64,000 nt of DNA from Sinorhizobium meliloti 4H41 (GTDB lineage Bacteria > Pseudomonadota > Alphaproteobacteria > Rhizobiales > Rhizobiaceae): the NCBI RefSeq assembly GCF_000375585.1, contig NZ_AQWP01000001.1:1006788-1070787 (forward strand). The letters are read 5' to 3'. The notes beneath the pieces were generated by a model. That model was not told the DNA's origin. It saw only the letters and a program-made list of their open reading frames with translations, and did no database searches. This document shows positions 19,578 through 28,655 of the stretch, one piece after another. A program made the position numbers and the translations under genes. Within the stretch, counting starts at the first letter, position 1. Each line of letters starts with the position of its first letter.

Positions 19578-20435
19578 ATGGAAACGATCTCACAGGAAAA
19601 GGCCATCGAGGCCATGCCGCTCGAGGGAGCCGAGCGGACTCGTTTCTGGCGCGACCCCCGCTTCAAGGGCATGGAGTGCCTCAGCGCGACCTTCATCACA
19701 CACGAACTCGCCCCCCACGCGCACGACACCTTCAGCATAGGTGCGATCGAAGCGGGTTCCCAGATCAGCACGATCAAGGGGGAACGATCGCAGACGGGCC
19801 CGGGAGATCTCTATCTCATCAACCCGGATGAAATCCACGACGGGCATCCGGGTCATGAAGGCTACCGCTACCGGATGATCTATCCATCCACGGACCTGCT
19901 GGTGGAGATTCTCGAGGATGTGACCGGCCGCTCCTTCAAGGGAACGCCGTCCTTCTCGCGGCTGCTTCTCACCGATAGAGAGCTTGCGATCGGCTTTCAT
20001 CGTGCGCACCGCGCATTGGAAGGCAAGGTCGGTACGCTCGAAGCGGACGAAAGCATGTTCGGGTTCCTGGCCAGGCTCTTCGAGCGCCACGGCAACGCTA
20101 TCATCGTCCCTCTGCAGACGCGCGAGAGTTCAGCCGTGCACCGGGCACGCGACTATCTTGTTGAAAACTACACGCACGATATCGGGCTGGAGGAACTTGC
20201 GAAGCTGGCGGGGCTCAGCCGCGCCCATCTGATCCGCGCCTTCCGAAAGGAATTTCACATCACCCCGCATGCTTTTCTCACCGACAAGCGGGTGCGGGAA
20301 GCCAAGGCCCTTCTGCGCAAGGGCTGGTCTGCGGCGGACACCGCCTATCACTGCGGTTTTGCCGATCAGGCGCATTTCAGCCGCCATTTCAAGGCTCGGA
20401 CCGGCGTGACGCCGGGCACCTATCGCTCAGGCTGA
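19578..20435 (+). CDS. AraC family transcriptional regulator
   Basis: A 285-aa regulator. The N-terminal cupin-like sensor domain (about 30-130) includes HELAPHAHDTFSIG and GDLYLINPDEIHDGHP. The C-terminal AraC double helix-turn-helix (about 180-280) includes LAKLAGLSRAHLIRAFRKEF and ADTAYHCGFADQAHFSRHFKARTGVTPG. It lies about 135 nt upstream of the azlC-azlD pair on the same strand, an arrangement common in Proteobacteria, so it probably controls that exporter. The ligand is unknown. Confidence 0.93.
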   Translation: METISQEKAIEAMPLEGAERTRFWRDPRFKGMECLSATFITHELAPHAHDTFSIGAIEAGSQISTIKGERSQTGPGDLYLINPDEIHDGHPGHEGYRYRMIYPSTDLLVEILEDVTGRSFKGTPSFSRLLLTDRELAIGFHRAHRALEGKVGTLEADESMFGFLARLFERHGNAIIVPLQTRESSAVHRARDYLVENYTHDIGLEELAKLAGLSRAHLIRAFRKEFHITPHAFLTDKRVREAKALLRKGWSAADTAYHCGFADQAHFSRHFKARTGVTPGTYRSG

Positions 20436-20479
20436 TCACTTTCGTTCAAGACGGCCGTCCTCTGCCGGGCTACCTGCTG

Positions 20480-20529
20480 GCGCACTTCCAGGAAAAGCGC
20501 GTAACGGTTTTTCCGTCCCGGAAGTGCGC
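20480..20529. repeat. Dispersed palindromic repeat, family C, copy 1
   Basis: Perfect 10-bp arms GCGCACTTCC (20480-20489) and GGAAGTGCGC (20520-20529) around an inner AAGCGCGTAACGGTTTTT. A close relative lies at 41582-41645. It sits between the AraC regulator and azlC. Confidence 0.75.
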
Positions 20530-20571
20530 AATTTCAGAAGATTGGTGTTGCAGGTACGGGAGACCCCTGGC

Positions 20572-21273
20572 GTGAAAAAGGTGCGGGCAGTCGAGGAATT
20601 CTGGGGCGGTTTCAGGGCGATGGCACCGCTTATCGTGGCGGTGATGCCGATCGGGCTCGTCTTCGGGGCCGTCGCCGCAACCAAGGGCCTGTCGACCCTC
20701 GAAGTCGTGATGATGAGCGCTCTGGTCTTCGCCGGCGGTTCGCAATTCGTCGCGCTCGACATCTGGACTCATCCGGCCTCCTGGGCGGTCCTCGGATTTT
20801 CGGCTCTGCTCGTCAATATCCGCCATCTTCTGATGAGCGCGTCGATCGGCACGAAGATGCCGGCCTTCTCGGGGCCGGCGAGATATGCCGCGATGCTTCT
20901 CCTTGCCGACGAGATATGGGCCATGGCCGAGGTCCGGGCCGGTGAGTCGCGGCTCATGCCTGCCTGGTATGCGGGCCTCGCGGTGCCGTTCTATTTGGTC
21001 TGGGTGCTTGCCGGCCTTGCCGGCTCGCTCGCCGGCGCGTTCCTCGGAGACCCGAAAGCGCTCGGTCTCGATTTTGCGTTTCCCGCGGTCTTCATCGTCC
21101 TGGTCATGGGTTTCTGGAAGGGACGAGAGACCGGCGCGGTTCTCGCTGCGAGCGCTGCGGCCGCGGTCCTCGCGCACCAACTCCTCCCCGGAGTCTGGTA
21201 CATCGCAGCCGGCGCGGGGGCGGGCGTCATTGCGGCGCTCTTTACCGGGGAACGTCAGGAGGCCCGCGCATGA
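20572..21273 (+). CDS. azlC: AzlC family branched-chain amino acid exporter, large subunit
   Basis: A 233-aa inner-membrane protein with several hydrophobic helices and the family block FWGGFRAMAPLIVAVMPIGLVFG, later FAGGSQFVALDIW. With AzlD it forms an exporter of branched-chain amino acids or analogues. The GTG at 20572 is chosen because GGGAG precedes it by 9 nt; an in-frame GTG at 20524 lies within the edge of the palindromic repeat. It ends overlapping azlD by 4 nt (ATGA). Confidence 0.92.
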   Translation: MKKVRAVEEFWGGFRAMAPLIVAVMPIGLVFGAVAATKGLSTLEVVMMSALVFAGGSQFVALDIWTHPASWAVLGFSALLVNIRHLLMSASIGTKMPAFSGPARYAAMLLLADEIWAMAEVRAGESRLMPAWYAGLAVPFYLVWVLAGLAGSLAGAFLGDPKALGLDFAFPAVFIVLVMGFWKGRETGAVLAASAAAAVLAHQLLPGVWYIAAGAGAGVIAALFTGERQEARA

Positions 21274-21572
21274 CGCTCGATCCGCACACGCTTCTTGCGA
21301 TCCTCGCGATGGCCGTTGCGACGGTGCTGACCCGGATCGGCGGTCTCGTCCTCATCCGTTTCGTAACGATAGGTCCTAAGCAGAAGCGGGCGCTGGAGGC
21401 GATTCCGCCGGCGGTATTGATGGCCGTCATCGCGCCGACGGCGCTGGTCACCGGGCCGGCCGAAACGCTCGCAACCCTCGCGACAGCGCTTGTCGCCACG
21501 AGGCTTCCGCTGCTGGCCGCCGTGGCGGCCGGCGTGATCGTCGTGGCGGTTGCGAGGGTGTTCGTGGGGTAG
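21270..21572 (+). CDS. azlD: AzlD family branched-chain amino acid exporter, small subunit
   Basis: A 100-aa membrane protein with three to four helices and the typical AzlD features VLTRIGGLVLIRFV and ALEAIPPAVLMAVIAPTAL. It is translationally coupled to azlC. Substrate direction and specificity are taken from the family. The convergent dnaB stop is only 10 nt away, with no hairpin in between. Confidence 0.92.
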   Translation: MTLDPHTLLAILAMAVATVLTRIGGLVLIRFVTIGPKQKRALEAIPPAVLMAVIAPTALVTGPAETLATLATALVATRLPLLAAVAAGVIVVAVARVFVG

Positions 21573-21582
21573 AGTGCGCCCC

Positions 21583-23082
21583 TCAGTGCTCGTACTGCGT
21601 AAACGACGGATCGGCGAGATCCGAGAAGCGCGTGAATTCCGACTGGAAGGCGAGCTTCACGGTACCGGTCGGTCCGTGGCGCTGCTTGGCGATGATCACG
21701 TCGGCCGTGCCCTTCACTTTCTCCATCTGCATCTTCCACTCTTCGTATTTCGGATCGAACTCGTCGCGCGGTTCCATGTTCTTCACGTAATATTCCTCGC
21801 GGAACACGAAGAGAACCACGTCGGCGTCCTGTTCGATCGAGCCCGATTCACGCAGGTCGGAGAGCTGCGGCCGCTTGTCCTCGCGGCTTTCCACCGCGCG
21901 CGAAAGCTGCGACAGCGCGATGATCGGCACGTTGAGTTCCTTGCCGAGCGCCTTGAGGCCGGTGGTGATCTCGGTGATTTCCTGTACGCGATTTTCGCCC
22001 GACTTCTTCGAACCGGTCATGAGCTGGATGTAGTCGACCACGAGCACGTCCAGGCCGCGCTGCCGCTTCAACCGGCGCGCGCGTGCGGCAAGCTGGGCGA
22101 TCGAGATACCGCCGGTCTGGTCGATATAAAGCGGCACTTTCTGCATCATCTGCGAGCAGGCGACGAGCTTCTCGAAATCCGCTTCCGAAATGTCACCGCG
22201 GCGGATCTTCGAGGAGGAGACTTCGGTCTGCTCGGAGATGATACGGGTAGCGAGCTGTTCGGACGACATTTCGAGCGAATAGAAGCCGACCACGCCGCCG
22301 TTCTTGGCCTTGAAGGAGCCGTCGGGCTGTACTTCCGGCTCGTAGGCGGCGGCGATGTTGTATGCGATGTTCGTCGCGAGGGAGGTCTTGCCCATGCCCG
22401 GACGGCCGGCGAGGATGATCAGGTCCGAACGCTGCAGTCCGCCCATCTTCCCGTCGAGGGAATGGATGCCGGTGGAAATGCCGGAGAGGTGACCGTCCCG
22501 CTCGAACGCCTGTCCGGCCATGTCGATCGCGAGCGCGACCGCGTCGTTGAACGATTGGAAGCCGCCATCGTAGCGCCCAGTCTCGGCGAGTTCGAACAGG
22601 CGCCGTTCGGCATCCTCGATCTGGCTCTGCGGCGGCATGTCGAGCGGTGCGTCATAGGCGATGTTCACCATGTCTTCACCGATGGTGATCAGCGACCGGC
22701 GGAGCGCCAGGTCGTAGATCGCGCGGCCGTAGTCCTCCGCATTGATGATGGACACGGCTTCGGCGGCGAGGCGCGCGAGATATTGCGCAACGGTCAGGTC
22801 GCCGACCTTCTCGTCGGCCTTGAGAAAGGTCTTGACCGTCACCGGGTTGGCAGTCTTGCCCATGCGGATGATTTCGCCGGCGATCTCGAAGATCCTGCGA
22901 TGCAACGGCTCATACAGGTGTACGGGTTTGAGGAAGTCCGACACCCGGTAGAAGGCGTCGTTATTGACGAGAATGGCGCCGAGCAGGGCCTGTTCCGCTT
23001 CCAGATTGTTCGGCGCCTCGCGATAATGCTGTTCCGCCTGATCCTTGGCCAAAGGGGCGAGCTTTCGCGCTGCGTCGTTCAT
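21583..23082 (-). CDS. dnaB: Replicative DNA helicase
   Basis: Hexameric 5'-3' helicase of the replication fork, 499 aa. The N-terminal DnaB domain starts NNLEAEQALLGAILVNN. The RecA-like domain has Walker A AGRPGMGKTSLA, Walker B DVLVVDYIQLM, and the arginine-finger region FREEYY near the end. There is no intein or unusual insertion. It is transcribed alone. Confidence 0.98.
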   Translation of the reverse strand: MNDAARKLAPLAKDQAEQHYREAPNNLEAEQALLGAILVNNDAFYRVSDFLKPVHLYEPLHRRIFEIAGEIIRMGKTANPVTVKTFLKADEKVGDLTVAQYLARLAAEAVSIINAEDYGRAIYDLALRRSLITIGEDMVNIAYDAPLDMPPQSQIEDAERRLFELAETGRYDGGFQSFNDAVALAIDMAGQAFERDGHLSGISTGIHSLDGKMGGLQRSDLIILAGRPGMGKTSLATNIAYNIAAAYEPEVQPDGSFKAKNGGVVGFYSLEMSSEQLATRIISEQTEVSSSKIRRGDISEADFEKLVACSQMMQKVPLYIDQTGGISIAQLAARARRLKRQRGLDVLVVDYIQLMTGSKKSGENRVQEITEITTGLKALGKELNVPIIALSQLSRAVESREDKRPQLSDLRESGSIEQDADVVLFVFREEYYVKNMEPRDEFDPKYEEWKMQMEKVKGTADVIIAKQRHGPTGTVKLAFQSEFTRFSDLADPSFTQYEH

Positions 23083-23403
23083 CGTTTTCCGTTTCCGCTT
23101 ATGATCCCGTGAGGCACCCGGTTTGCTGACTGTTGCCCGCCGCGTCTAGTGCAGGCACGCAACAGTGGCGTGCCATACAACCCCGCCTGTCGCCTTTGCC
23201 CGTTGTTCGACTGATCCACAGGGAGGCAAGGGAGAAGTTGTAAAAAAATACATTCTCACGCGATGCTGGTTGACGCAGCGGCCATGGGTAAAAACTACCT
23301 GATTCGCGTCCCCGCGTCCTCGATGGGCATCTTGAAAAATGCCCATGGCCGGATTAAATAGTGTCAGATAGTTAGCATGCTAGTAATATGGAAAAGACAC
23401 TAA
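23083..23403. other. Divergent control region between dnaB and the MarR operon
   Basis: No gene is visible. It holds an 8-bp hairpin ATGGGCAT/ATGCCCAT with an 8-nt loop (23323-23346), an AT-rich block, and the palindrome described separately at 23373-23382. The dnaB promoter should lie near 23100-23250, but I cannot place it. Confidence 0.5.
23373..23382. promoter_or_regulatory. Candidate MarR operator
   Basis: TAGCATGCTA is a perfect 10-bp palindrome within AGTTAGCATGCTAGTA, touching a TAATAT (23384-23389) that could be the -10 box. It lies about 20 nt upstream of the MarR start codon. The position fits self-repression by the MarR protein. Confidence 0.5.
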
Positions 23404-23856
23404 ATGCCGAATCCAAGCGACAATCGTGAACTGTTCGACGCACTTGCGACCGTCAATCGCAAACTGCGGTCGGTGTTCGACGCGCGGGTGAAGGAGCGCG
23501 GCCTGACGCTGCCGCGTGCGCGGATGCTGTTCGCGCTCGCCAGGAAAGAAGGTCTGAACCAGCGCGAGTTGGCCGAAGAGCTCGATATCGAGACGCCGAC
23601 GATCGTTCGCCTTCTCGACGGCATGGAAAAGCAGGGGTTCATCGAGCGCCGGGTCGAGATTTCCGATCGTCGTGCGAAGCAGATCCATATGACGGACATT
23701 GGCCGCTCCGTGGCGGATGAGATTCAGAAGCTCGCGAGCGACATCCGCGAGGAGGTCCTGGGCGGGCTGCAGCCACAGGAAATCGCCGTGGCGCTGAAGG
23801 TCGTCTGCAAGATCGCGACGAACATCCAGTCGATCGGGCGGAGTGGCGACCGATGA
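23404..23856 (+). CDS. MarR family transcriptional regulator
   Basis: A 150-aa winged-helix repressor with the typical core: LTLPRARMLFALARKEGLNQRELAEELDIETPTIVRLLDGMEKQGFIERR and then DRRAKQIHMTD (given here as the visible family pattern, residues about 35-100). Its stop overlaps the ATG of the MFS gene (ATGA), so regulator and pump are coupled. It probably senses an aromatic or phenolic compound that the pump exports; that is inference from the EmrR/MarR family. Confidence 0.92.
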   Translation: MPNPSDNRELFDALATVNRKLRSVFDARVKERGLTLPRARMLFALARKEGLNQRELAEELDIETPTIVRLLDGMEKQGFIERRVEISDRRAKQIHMTDIGRSVADEIQKLASDIREEVLGGLQPQEIAVALKVVCKIATNIQSIGRSGDR

Positions 23857-25448
23857 ATGCCGTTGCCGCTCCCGACTCGATGCGCATCGGTAGATCGGCT
23901 CTCTATATCGCCGGCTCCGCTCTCCTCTTTCTGACGCAGGGCCTCGGCATGAATCTCGCCTCGGCCAATCTTGCGCAGGTCCAGGGGTCGCTTTCGGCCA
24001 CGTCGGTGGAGGCTGCCTGGCTTGCCGCTGCCTACATGGCGCCCAATGTCAGCCTTTCGGCCGCTCTCGTGAAGATCCGCGCCCAATACGGTCTTCGCCG
24101 CTTCGCTGAGATCGGCATAGTCGGCTTCGTCATCGCTTCACTGATGAACGTCTTCGTCTCGGACCTTCATTCGGCGGTCGTCGTCCGCTTCATCAGCGGC
24201 ATTGCGGCCGCGCCGATGTCGAGCCTCGGCTTTCTCTATATGCTGGAAGCCTTTCCACCGGCGCGCAAGCTGACGGTGGGCCTCGCACTCGCACTGACAT
24301 GCACGACCTTGGCCGCTCCGATCACGCGGCTGATTTCGCCGCGGCTCATCGAGATCGGACAATGGCACGGGCTGTACACGCTCGAGATGGCGCTCGCGCT
24401 GATCGCGCTGCCGATCATCTATCTGCTGCCGCTGACGCCGGTGCCTCATGCCAAAGTCATCCAGCGTACCGACATCCTCAGCTACCTGCTGCTCGCCGTC
24501 GGCTTCGGCTGCGTTGCCGTCGTCCTCGTAATGGGGAGGCTCTATTGGTGGTTCGAGGCACCCTGGCTCGGCATGCTGCTCGCCTTGGCGGTCGTTACCC
24601 TCACGGCCGTCGTACTGATCGAGCTCAATCGCGAGCAGCCCTTGATCGACATACGCTGGTTGGCCTCGCGCGAGATCGTGCATTTTGCTGCCGTACTGTT
24701 GATCTTCCGCCTCGTCGCCTCGGAGCAGTCGGCGATCGCCACCAACTTCTACCAATTGCTCGGCCTGCAGTATGACCAGCTCGCGACACTTTACTGGATC
24801 ATTCTGGCCGCATCGCTCGGGGGCGGTCTGCTCTGTGCGGCGCTGATGAAGCCGGGGCACGCGGACGTCATCCACGTGTTCGCCCTCGGCATGCTCGCTG
24901 GCGGCGCCTTTATGGACAGCCATGCGACGAGCCTCACGCGTCCGGAACAAATGTATGTGAGCCAGGCGCTGGTCGCCGCCGGCACGGCCCTTTTTCTGCC
25001 GCCGGCCATGGCCCGCGGTTTCACGGCGGCACTCGCGAAAGGCCCGAGCTACATCCTGAGCTTCATCGTCGTCTTTCTGTTCACGCAGAGCATCGGCGGC
25101 CTGATGGGCTCTGCCGCCTTCGGAACCTTCGTGACACTGCGGGAGAAGTTCCACGCCAACATTCTGGCCGAGCAGATCGTTCTGACCAATCCTCTGGTCG
25201 CGCAGCGCATCGGGCAGTTGTCGGGCGCCTACGCCAAGGCAATCGGCGACAGGGCGTTGCTGAACGGGGAGGGCGTTGCCCTGCTCGGACAGACGATCAC
25301 CCGCGAGGCCAACATCCTCGCCTACAACGATGCCTTCCTGCTGGCGGCGATCATAGCGCTTTTCGCGCTCGCGGTGCTGCTCATCCAAATTGCTGTCAAA
25401 CGGCTTGCCGGGCGCGATCCCGACACCATGCAGGCGGCCATATCTTGA
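23853..25448 (+). CDS. EmrB/DHA2-type MFS drug transporter
   Basis: A 531-aa major facilitator protein with about 14 membrane segments, the size of the DHA2 (EmrB) class of proton antiporters. It is followed in an overlapping frame by an EmrA-like membrane fusion protein and preceded by a coupled MarR regulator, so the three probably make and control a tripartite efflux pump working with an outer-membrane channel encoded elsewhere. The conserved DHA2 motif C is degenerate (LALTCTTLAAPITRLI), so substrate prediction is not possible. Confidence 0.9.
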   Translation: MNAVAAPDSMRIGRSALYIAGSALLFLTQGLGMNLASANLAQVQGSLSATSVEAAWLAAAYMAPNVSLSAALVKIRAQYGLRRFAEIGIVGFVIASLMNVFVSDLHSAVVVRFISGIAAAPMSSLGFLYMLEAFPPARKLTVGLALALTCTTLAAPITRLISPRLIEIGQWHGLYTLEMALALIALPIIYLLPLTPVPHAKVIQRTDILSYLLLAVGFGCVAVVLVMGRLYWWFEAPWLGMLLALAVVTLTAVVLIELNREQPLIDIRWLASREIVHFAAVLLIFRLVASEQSAIATNFYQLLGLQYDQLATLYWIILAASLGGGLLCAALMKPGHADVIHVFALGMLAGGAFMDSHATSLTRPEQMYVSQALVAAGTALFLPPAMARGFTAALAKGPSYILSFIVVFLFTQSIGGLMGSAAFGTFVTLREKFHANILAEQIVLTNPLVAQRIGQLSGAYAKAIGDRALLNGEGVALLGQTITREANILAYNDAFLLAAIIALFALAVLLIQIAVKRLAGRDPDTMQAAIS

Positions 25449-26533
25449 ACAATGAAGTCGTTATCATGCTGAAAAACTTCCGCTCTCCTACCACGCTCAT
25501 CGTGCTTCTTGCCGGCCTCGCCGGTCTTTCACTCGTCCTCTACGCCTGGCGTTTGCCGCCCTTCGCGAGCTCCGTCGAAACCACGGAGAACGCCTATGTC
25601 CGCGGCTATGTCACGACCATCAGCCCGCAACTTTCCGGCTACGTCGCGGAGGTGCCGGTGCGCGACTACGAGGAGGTGAAGGCTGGTCAGCTCCTCGTCA
25701 GGATCGATGACCGGATTTACGTCCAGAAGCTTGCGCAGGCAAAAGCGACGCTTGCGACACAACGGTCGGCACTGGCCAACTCGTTCGAACAGGAGCTATC
25801 GGCAAAGGCCGGAATCGCCGCGAGCAAGGCCCAGCTCGACGGGGCCAAAGCGGCTCTGGCAACGGCGAGAGCAACCTGGGACCGCATTCGCCCGCTCGCC
25901 GACAAAGGTGTCGCGACGCGGAGCGACGCCGACCAGGCCCGGGCTGCGTTCGAGCAGGCGGACGCGGGCGTCAAACAGGCGATCGCAAATCTCGAGGTTT
26001 CGCGCCAGTCGCTTGCGACGACGCTCGGCGCCCGCGCCGGCCTCGAGGGTGCGGTAGCCGGCGCCGAGGCGGCCGTGGAACTCGCCGAGATCGACCTCGA
26101 CAACACCAGGATTGTTGCGCCGCGTGCCGGCAGGCTGGGCGAGATCGGTGCCCGTGTCGGGCAATATGTCACCGCCGGCACACAGCTGCTCTCGGTGGTG
26201 CCGCACGACGTCTGGATCGTCGCCAACTTCAAGGAGACGCAGCTTGACGGAATGCGGGTTGGTCAGCCCGTCACCATTTCGGTAGACGCCCTGAACCGGC
26301 AGGTGCTGAGAGGCCACATCGAGCGCTTCTCTCCCGCTGCCGGATCGGAATTCAGCATCATACGGCCCGATAACGCCACCGGCAATTTTACCAAGGTGGC
26401 GCAACGTCTCGGCGTGCGCATCGCCGTCGATCCCGAACAGCCAATGGCCGACCGCCTTGCTCCCGGGCTTTCGGTGGTGGTGAGGGTCGACAAGGCGGCC
26501 GAACCTCAGGCGGCGATCGCGTCCGCCGGGTAG
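25445..26533 (+). CDS. EmrA/HlyD-type membrane fusion protein
   Basis: Periplasmic adaptor of a tripartite efflux pump, 355-362 aa. One N-terminal membrane anchor (TTLIVLLAGLAGLSLVLYAW) is followed by the biotinyl-lipoyl half TTENAYVRGYVTTISPQLSGYVAEVPV, a long Ala-rich coiled coil (about 95-195), then the second lipoyl half and a beta barrel (VVPHDVWIVANFKETQL). A TTG start at 25445 would overlap the MFS stop; an ATG at 25466 is the alternative. A strong terminator follows. Confidence 0.92.
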   Translation: MNNEVVIMLKNFRSPTTLIVLLAGLAGLSLVLYAWRLPPFASSVETTENAYVRGYVTTISPQLSGYVAEVPVRDYEEVKAGQLLVRIDDRIYVQKLAQAKATLATQRSALANSFEQELSAKAGIAASKAQLDGAKAALATARATWDRIRPLADKGVATRSDADQARAAFEQADAGVKQAIANLEVSRQSLATTLGARAGLEGAVAGAEAAVELAEIDLDNTRIVAPRAGRLGEIGARVGQYVTAGTQLLSVVPHDVWIVANFKETQLDGMRVGQPVTISVDALNRQVLRGHIERFSPAAGSEFSIIRPDNATGNFTKVAQRLGVRIAVDPEQPMADRLAPGLSVVVRVDKAAEPQAAIASAG

Positions 26534-26570
26534 GGCAATTCCAGGTTCCGCGAGGAATCGCCCGCAAACA

Positions 26571-26604
26571 AAAAGCCCGGATCCGATCAGATCCGGGCTT
26601 TTTT
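26571..26604. terminator. Bidirectional Rho-independent terminator
   Basis: Perfect 12-bp arms AAAAGCCCGGAT (26571-26582) and ATCCGGGCTTTT (26591-26602), an 8-nt loop, and T-runs on both sides. It sits between the convergent efflux operon and rplI and can serve both. Confidence 0.9.
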
Positions 26605-26624
26605 CCTTGAGGTCCGCTCGGGAC

Positions 26625-27200
26625 TTATTCCTCTTCGGACTCGATCTCGGCTTCCGGGTTGAAGAAGTCTTCCGGCTTCAGGGCGTCTTCGTCCACGCCG
26701 TAGATGGCATCGGCCGAGGTCAGGCTTTCGCCCTTGGCCTGGCGCTCGGCTTCTTCGGCCGAACGGGCGACGTTGATTTCGATCGCCACGTCGACTTCCC
26801 CGTGCAGGTGCAGCGTGACCTTGTGCAGGCCGATAGCCTTGATCGGCTGGTTGAGGTCGACCTGGTTCCGGTTGATGTTGAAGCCTTCGGCAGCCAGTGT
26901 CTCGACGATGTCGCGGGCGGCAACCGAGCCGTAAAGCTGCCCGGTCTCGCCAGCGGAACGGACGATGATGAAGGACTTGCCGTCAAGCGAATCGGCAACC
27001 TTCTGGGCTTCCGACTTACGCTCGAGGTTACGGGCTTCGAGCGTCGAGCGCTCGGATTCGAAACGGGCCTTGTTGGCGGCATTGGCGCGGAGCGCCTTGC
27101 CGAGCGGCAGCAGGTAGTTGCGCGCGAAGCCGTCGCGAACCTTCACGGTTTCGCCCATCTGGCCGAGCTTGGCGATGCGTTCGAGGAGAATGACTTCCAT
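26625..27200 (-). CDS. rplI: 50S ribosomal protein L9
   Basis: Ribosomal protein L9, 191 aa. The N-terminal RNA-binding domain starts [28 protein letters not shown](Y), the invariant family start, followed by the connecting helix and the C-terminal domain. An acidic tail of about 40 residues (ending EAEIESEEE) extends beyond the 149-aa E. coli protein, as in other rhizobia. It is last in the rpsF-rpsR-DUF2232-rplI cluster. Confidence 0.98.
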   Translation of the reverse strand: MEVILLERIAKLGQMGETVKVRDGFARNYLLPLGKALRANAANKARFESERSTLEARNLERKSEAQKVADSLDGKSFIIVRSAGETGQLYGSVAARDIVETLAAEGFNINRNQVDLNQPIKAIGLHKVTLHLHGEVDVAIEINVARSAEEAERQAKGESLTSADAIYGVDEDALKPEDFFNPEAEIESEEE

Positions 27201-27234
27201 TTTGATTTCCTTTCAGTTTTGTTCGTTTCGTTGG

Positions 27235-28188
27235 TCAGTTTTTTCCCGTGGGCGTGAGTGCGATGGCGCGGCGCGTATCGATCAAGCCGGACAGGAGGAA
27301 GAAGAAAGCCGGAATCGTAAAGACGAACACCGACAGGTATGCGATCCACAGCACGGGAAGCCGCCAGGACTTGCCGCGCGTGCGAAAATGAAAAGAGGCG
27401 AAGCCCGACAGCAGGAAGCCGGCGCCGAAGGTACCGCAGACGAGCGCACCGATCACAGCCGGCGCCCCGCCGAAGAAGGTGAGGGCCAGGCCGCCGAGAA
27501 AAACGAAGATGGCGTTGCGGTGCATCCTGAGCGACGAGGGAACGTCCTCCCGCGGCCGAAGCGCCTTTCCGGACAGCTGTACGATGCGGGTCGCGAGATA
27601 GTAGGCGGCGAACAGCATCAATACCCAGATGGCACCCTGCACCAGCGGCAGCGCCAGCGTGAATATCGACTTGAGCTGAGCGATCGCCGCGGCATCCGGA
27701 TTGTAGAGCGGTTCCTGCGCCTTTACCGCCTCGACCACCATGTCGACCATGATGTCGGAGACGCTCGAGTCGTATCCGACGATATAGCCGACGATGATCA
27801 TGCCGACCGTCACCAGTCCGGCAAGATGCACGAGGATGTCGGAGAGCGGATACCAGGCGAGTGAACCCTCGGGACCGCCGAGTTCGGAAGCCGGGCGCGC
27901 AAGATTGGAGAGGTGGCTGAGCCAGCCGGCCGGGACGAGCGTCACGACGACGATCAGCAGTGCGAAATAGGGTGACACGAGTGCCACTGCTGCCCCGCCC
28001 GCGACCACGATGGCAGCGATGGCGGCGGCGTTTCCCCAACCGAGACCCGCAATCAGGATCGGCAGCGCGGAGGCGGCGTAGAGAACGATCGCAAGAGACG
28101 ACTGCGTATTCGCGCCCATCGACAAGAGGGCGGCGGTAATGCCGGCGAGAACGCCGGTCAGCAGCGATGTCCTGTTCCAGTTCTTCAC
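27235..28188 (-). CDS. DUF2232 membrane protein
   Basis: A 317-aa inner-membrane protein with about eight hydrophobic segments. It matches the DUF2232 family, which is regularly found between rpsR and rplI in Alphaproteobacteria; its function is unknown. The GTG at 28188 (reading VKNWNRTSLL) has AGGAC a few bases upstream and is preferred; an ATG at 28227 would add 13 residues without a good ribosome site. In Firmicutes, related proteins (YybS) occupy the same ribosomal neighbourhood. Confidence 0.85.
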   Translation of the reverse strand: MKNWNRTSLLTGVLAGITAALLSMGANTQSSLAIVLYAASALPILIAGLGWGNAAAIAAIVVAGGAAVALVSPYFALLIVVVTLVPAGWLSHLSNLARPASELGGPEGSLAWYPLSDILVHLAGLVTVGMIIVGYIVGYDSSVSDIMVDMVVEAVKAQEPLYNPDAAAIAQLKSIFTLALPLVQGAIWVLMLFAAYYLATRIVQLSGKALRPREDVPSSLRMHRNAIFVFLGGLALTFFGGAPAVIGALVCGTFGAGFLLSGFASFHFRTRGKSWRLPVLWIAYLSVFVFTIPAFFFLLSGLIDTRRAIALTPTGKN

Positions 28189-28381
28189 GTTCGCTGTCCT
28201 GCTTGAGAGGCAGTTAGGGGCGGCCATCCGGCCATTGCCCCAACATGGGATTTGCGCGCCGTTCCGGCGCGTTTCCGATCCGCGCCCACCGCGGAAGGGA
28301 GGGATCGAGGCACACTTGAGAGCGCGCCTCGATCGGAACTGGTTTCCGTTGAGTCAACCGATCAACGGAGCGCCGGCCGCC

Positions 28382-28630
28382 TTACGATACGATGTAGGGC
28401 AGCAGGCCGAGGAAGCGGGCGCGCTTGATCGCCTGGGCGAGTTCACGCTGCTTCTTCTGGGAAACGGCCGTGATGCGCGACGGCACGATCTTGCCGCGCT
28501 CGGAAATGTAGCGCTGCAGGAGACGGACGTCCTTGTAGTCGATCCGAGGAGCGTTTGCGCCCGAGAAGGGGCAGGTCTTGCGGCGACGGTGGAACGGACG
28601 GCGTACCGGAGCGGAAGAAACTTCAGCCAT
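28382..28630 (-). CDS. rpsR: 30S ribosomal protein S18
   Basis: Ribosomal protein S18, 82 aa, with the family core [35 protein letters not shown] (residues about 20-55) that contacts S6 and 16S rRNA. It lies 25 nt downstream of rpsF, and the two products form a heterodimer in the 30S platform. Confidence 0.98.
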   Translation of the reverse strand: MAEVSSAPVRRPFHRRRKTCPFSGANAPRIDYKDVRLLQRYISERGKIVPSRITAVSQKKQRELAQAIKRARFLGLLPYIVS

Positions 28631-28655
28631 TGTCTTTATCTCCTAAAGCTTCTTG

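Noticed and set aside
23146-23346. 66-codon minus-strand open frame upstream of dnaB
   Set aside because: No ribosome site, atypical composition, and it covers the regulatory region of dnaB and the MarR gene.
24138-25388. Minus-strand open frame of 416 codons opposite the MFS gene
   Set aside because: Shadow of the transporter: very rich in Arg, Glu, Gln and His, as expected from the complement of hydrophobic codons.
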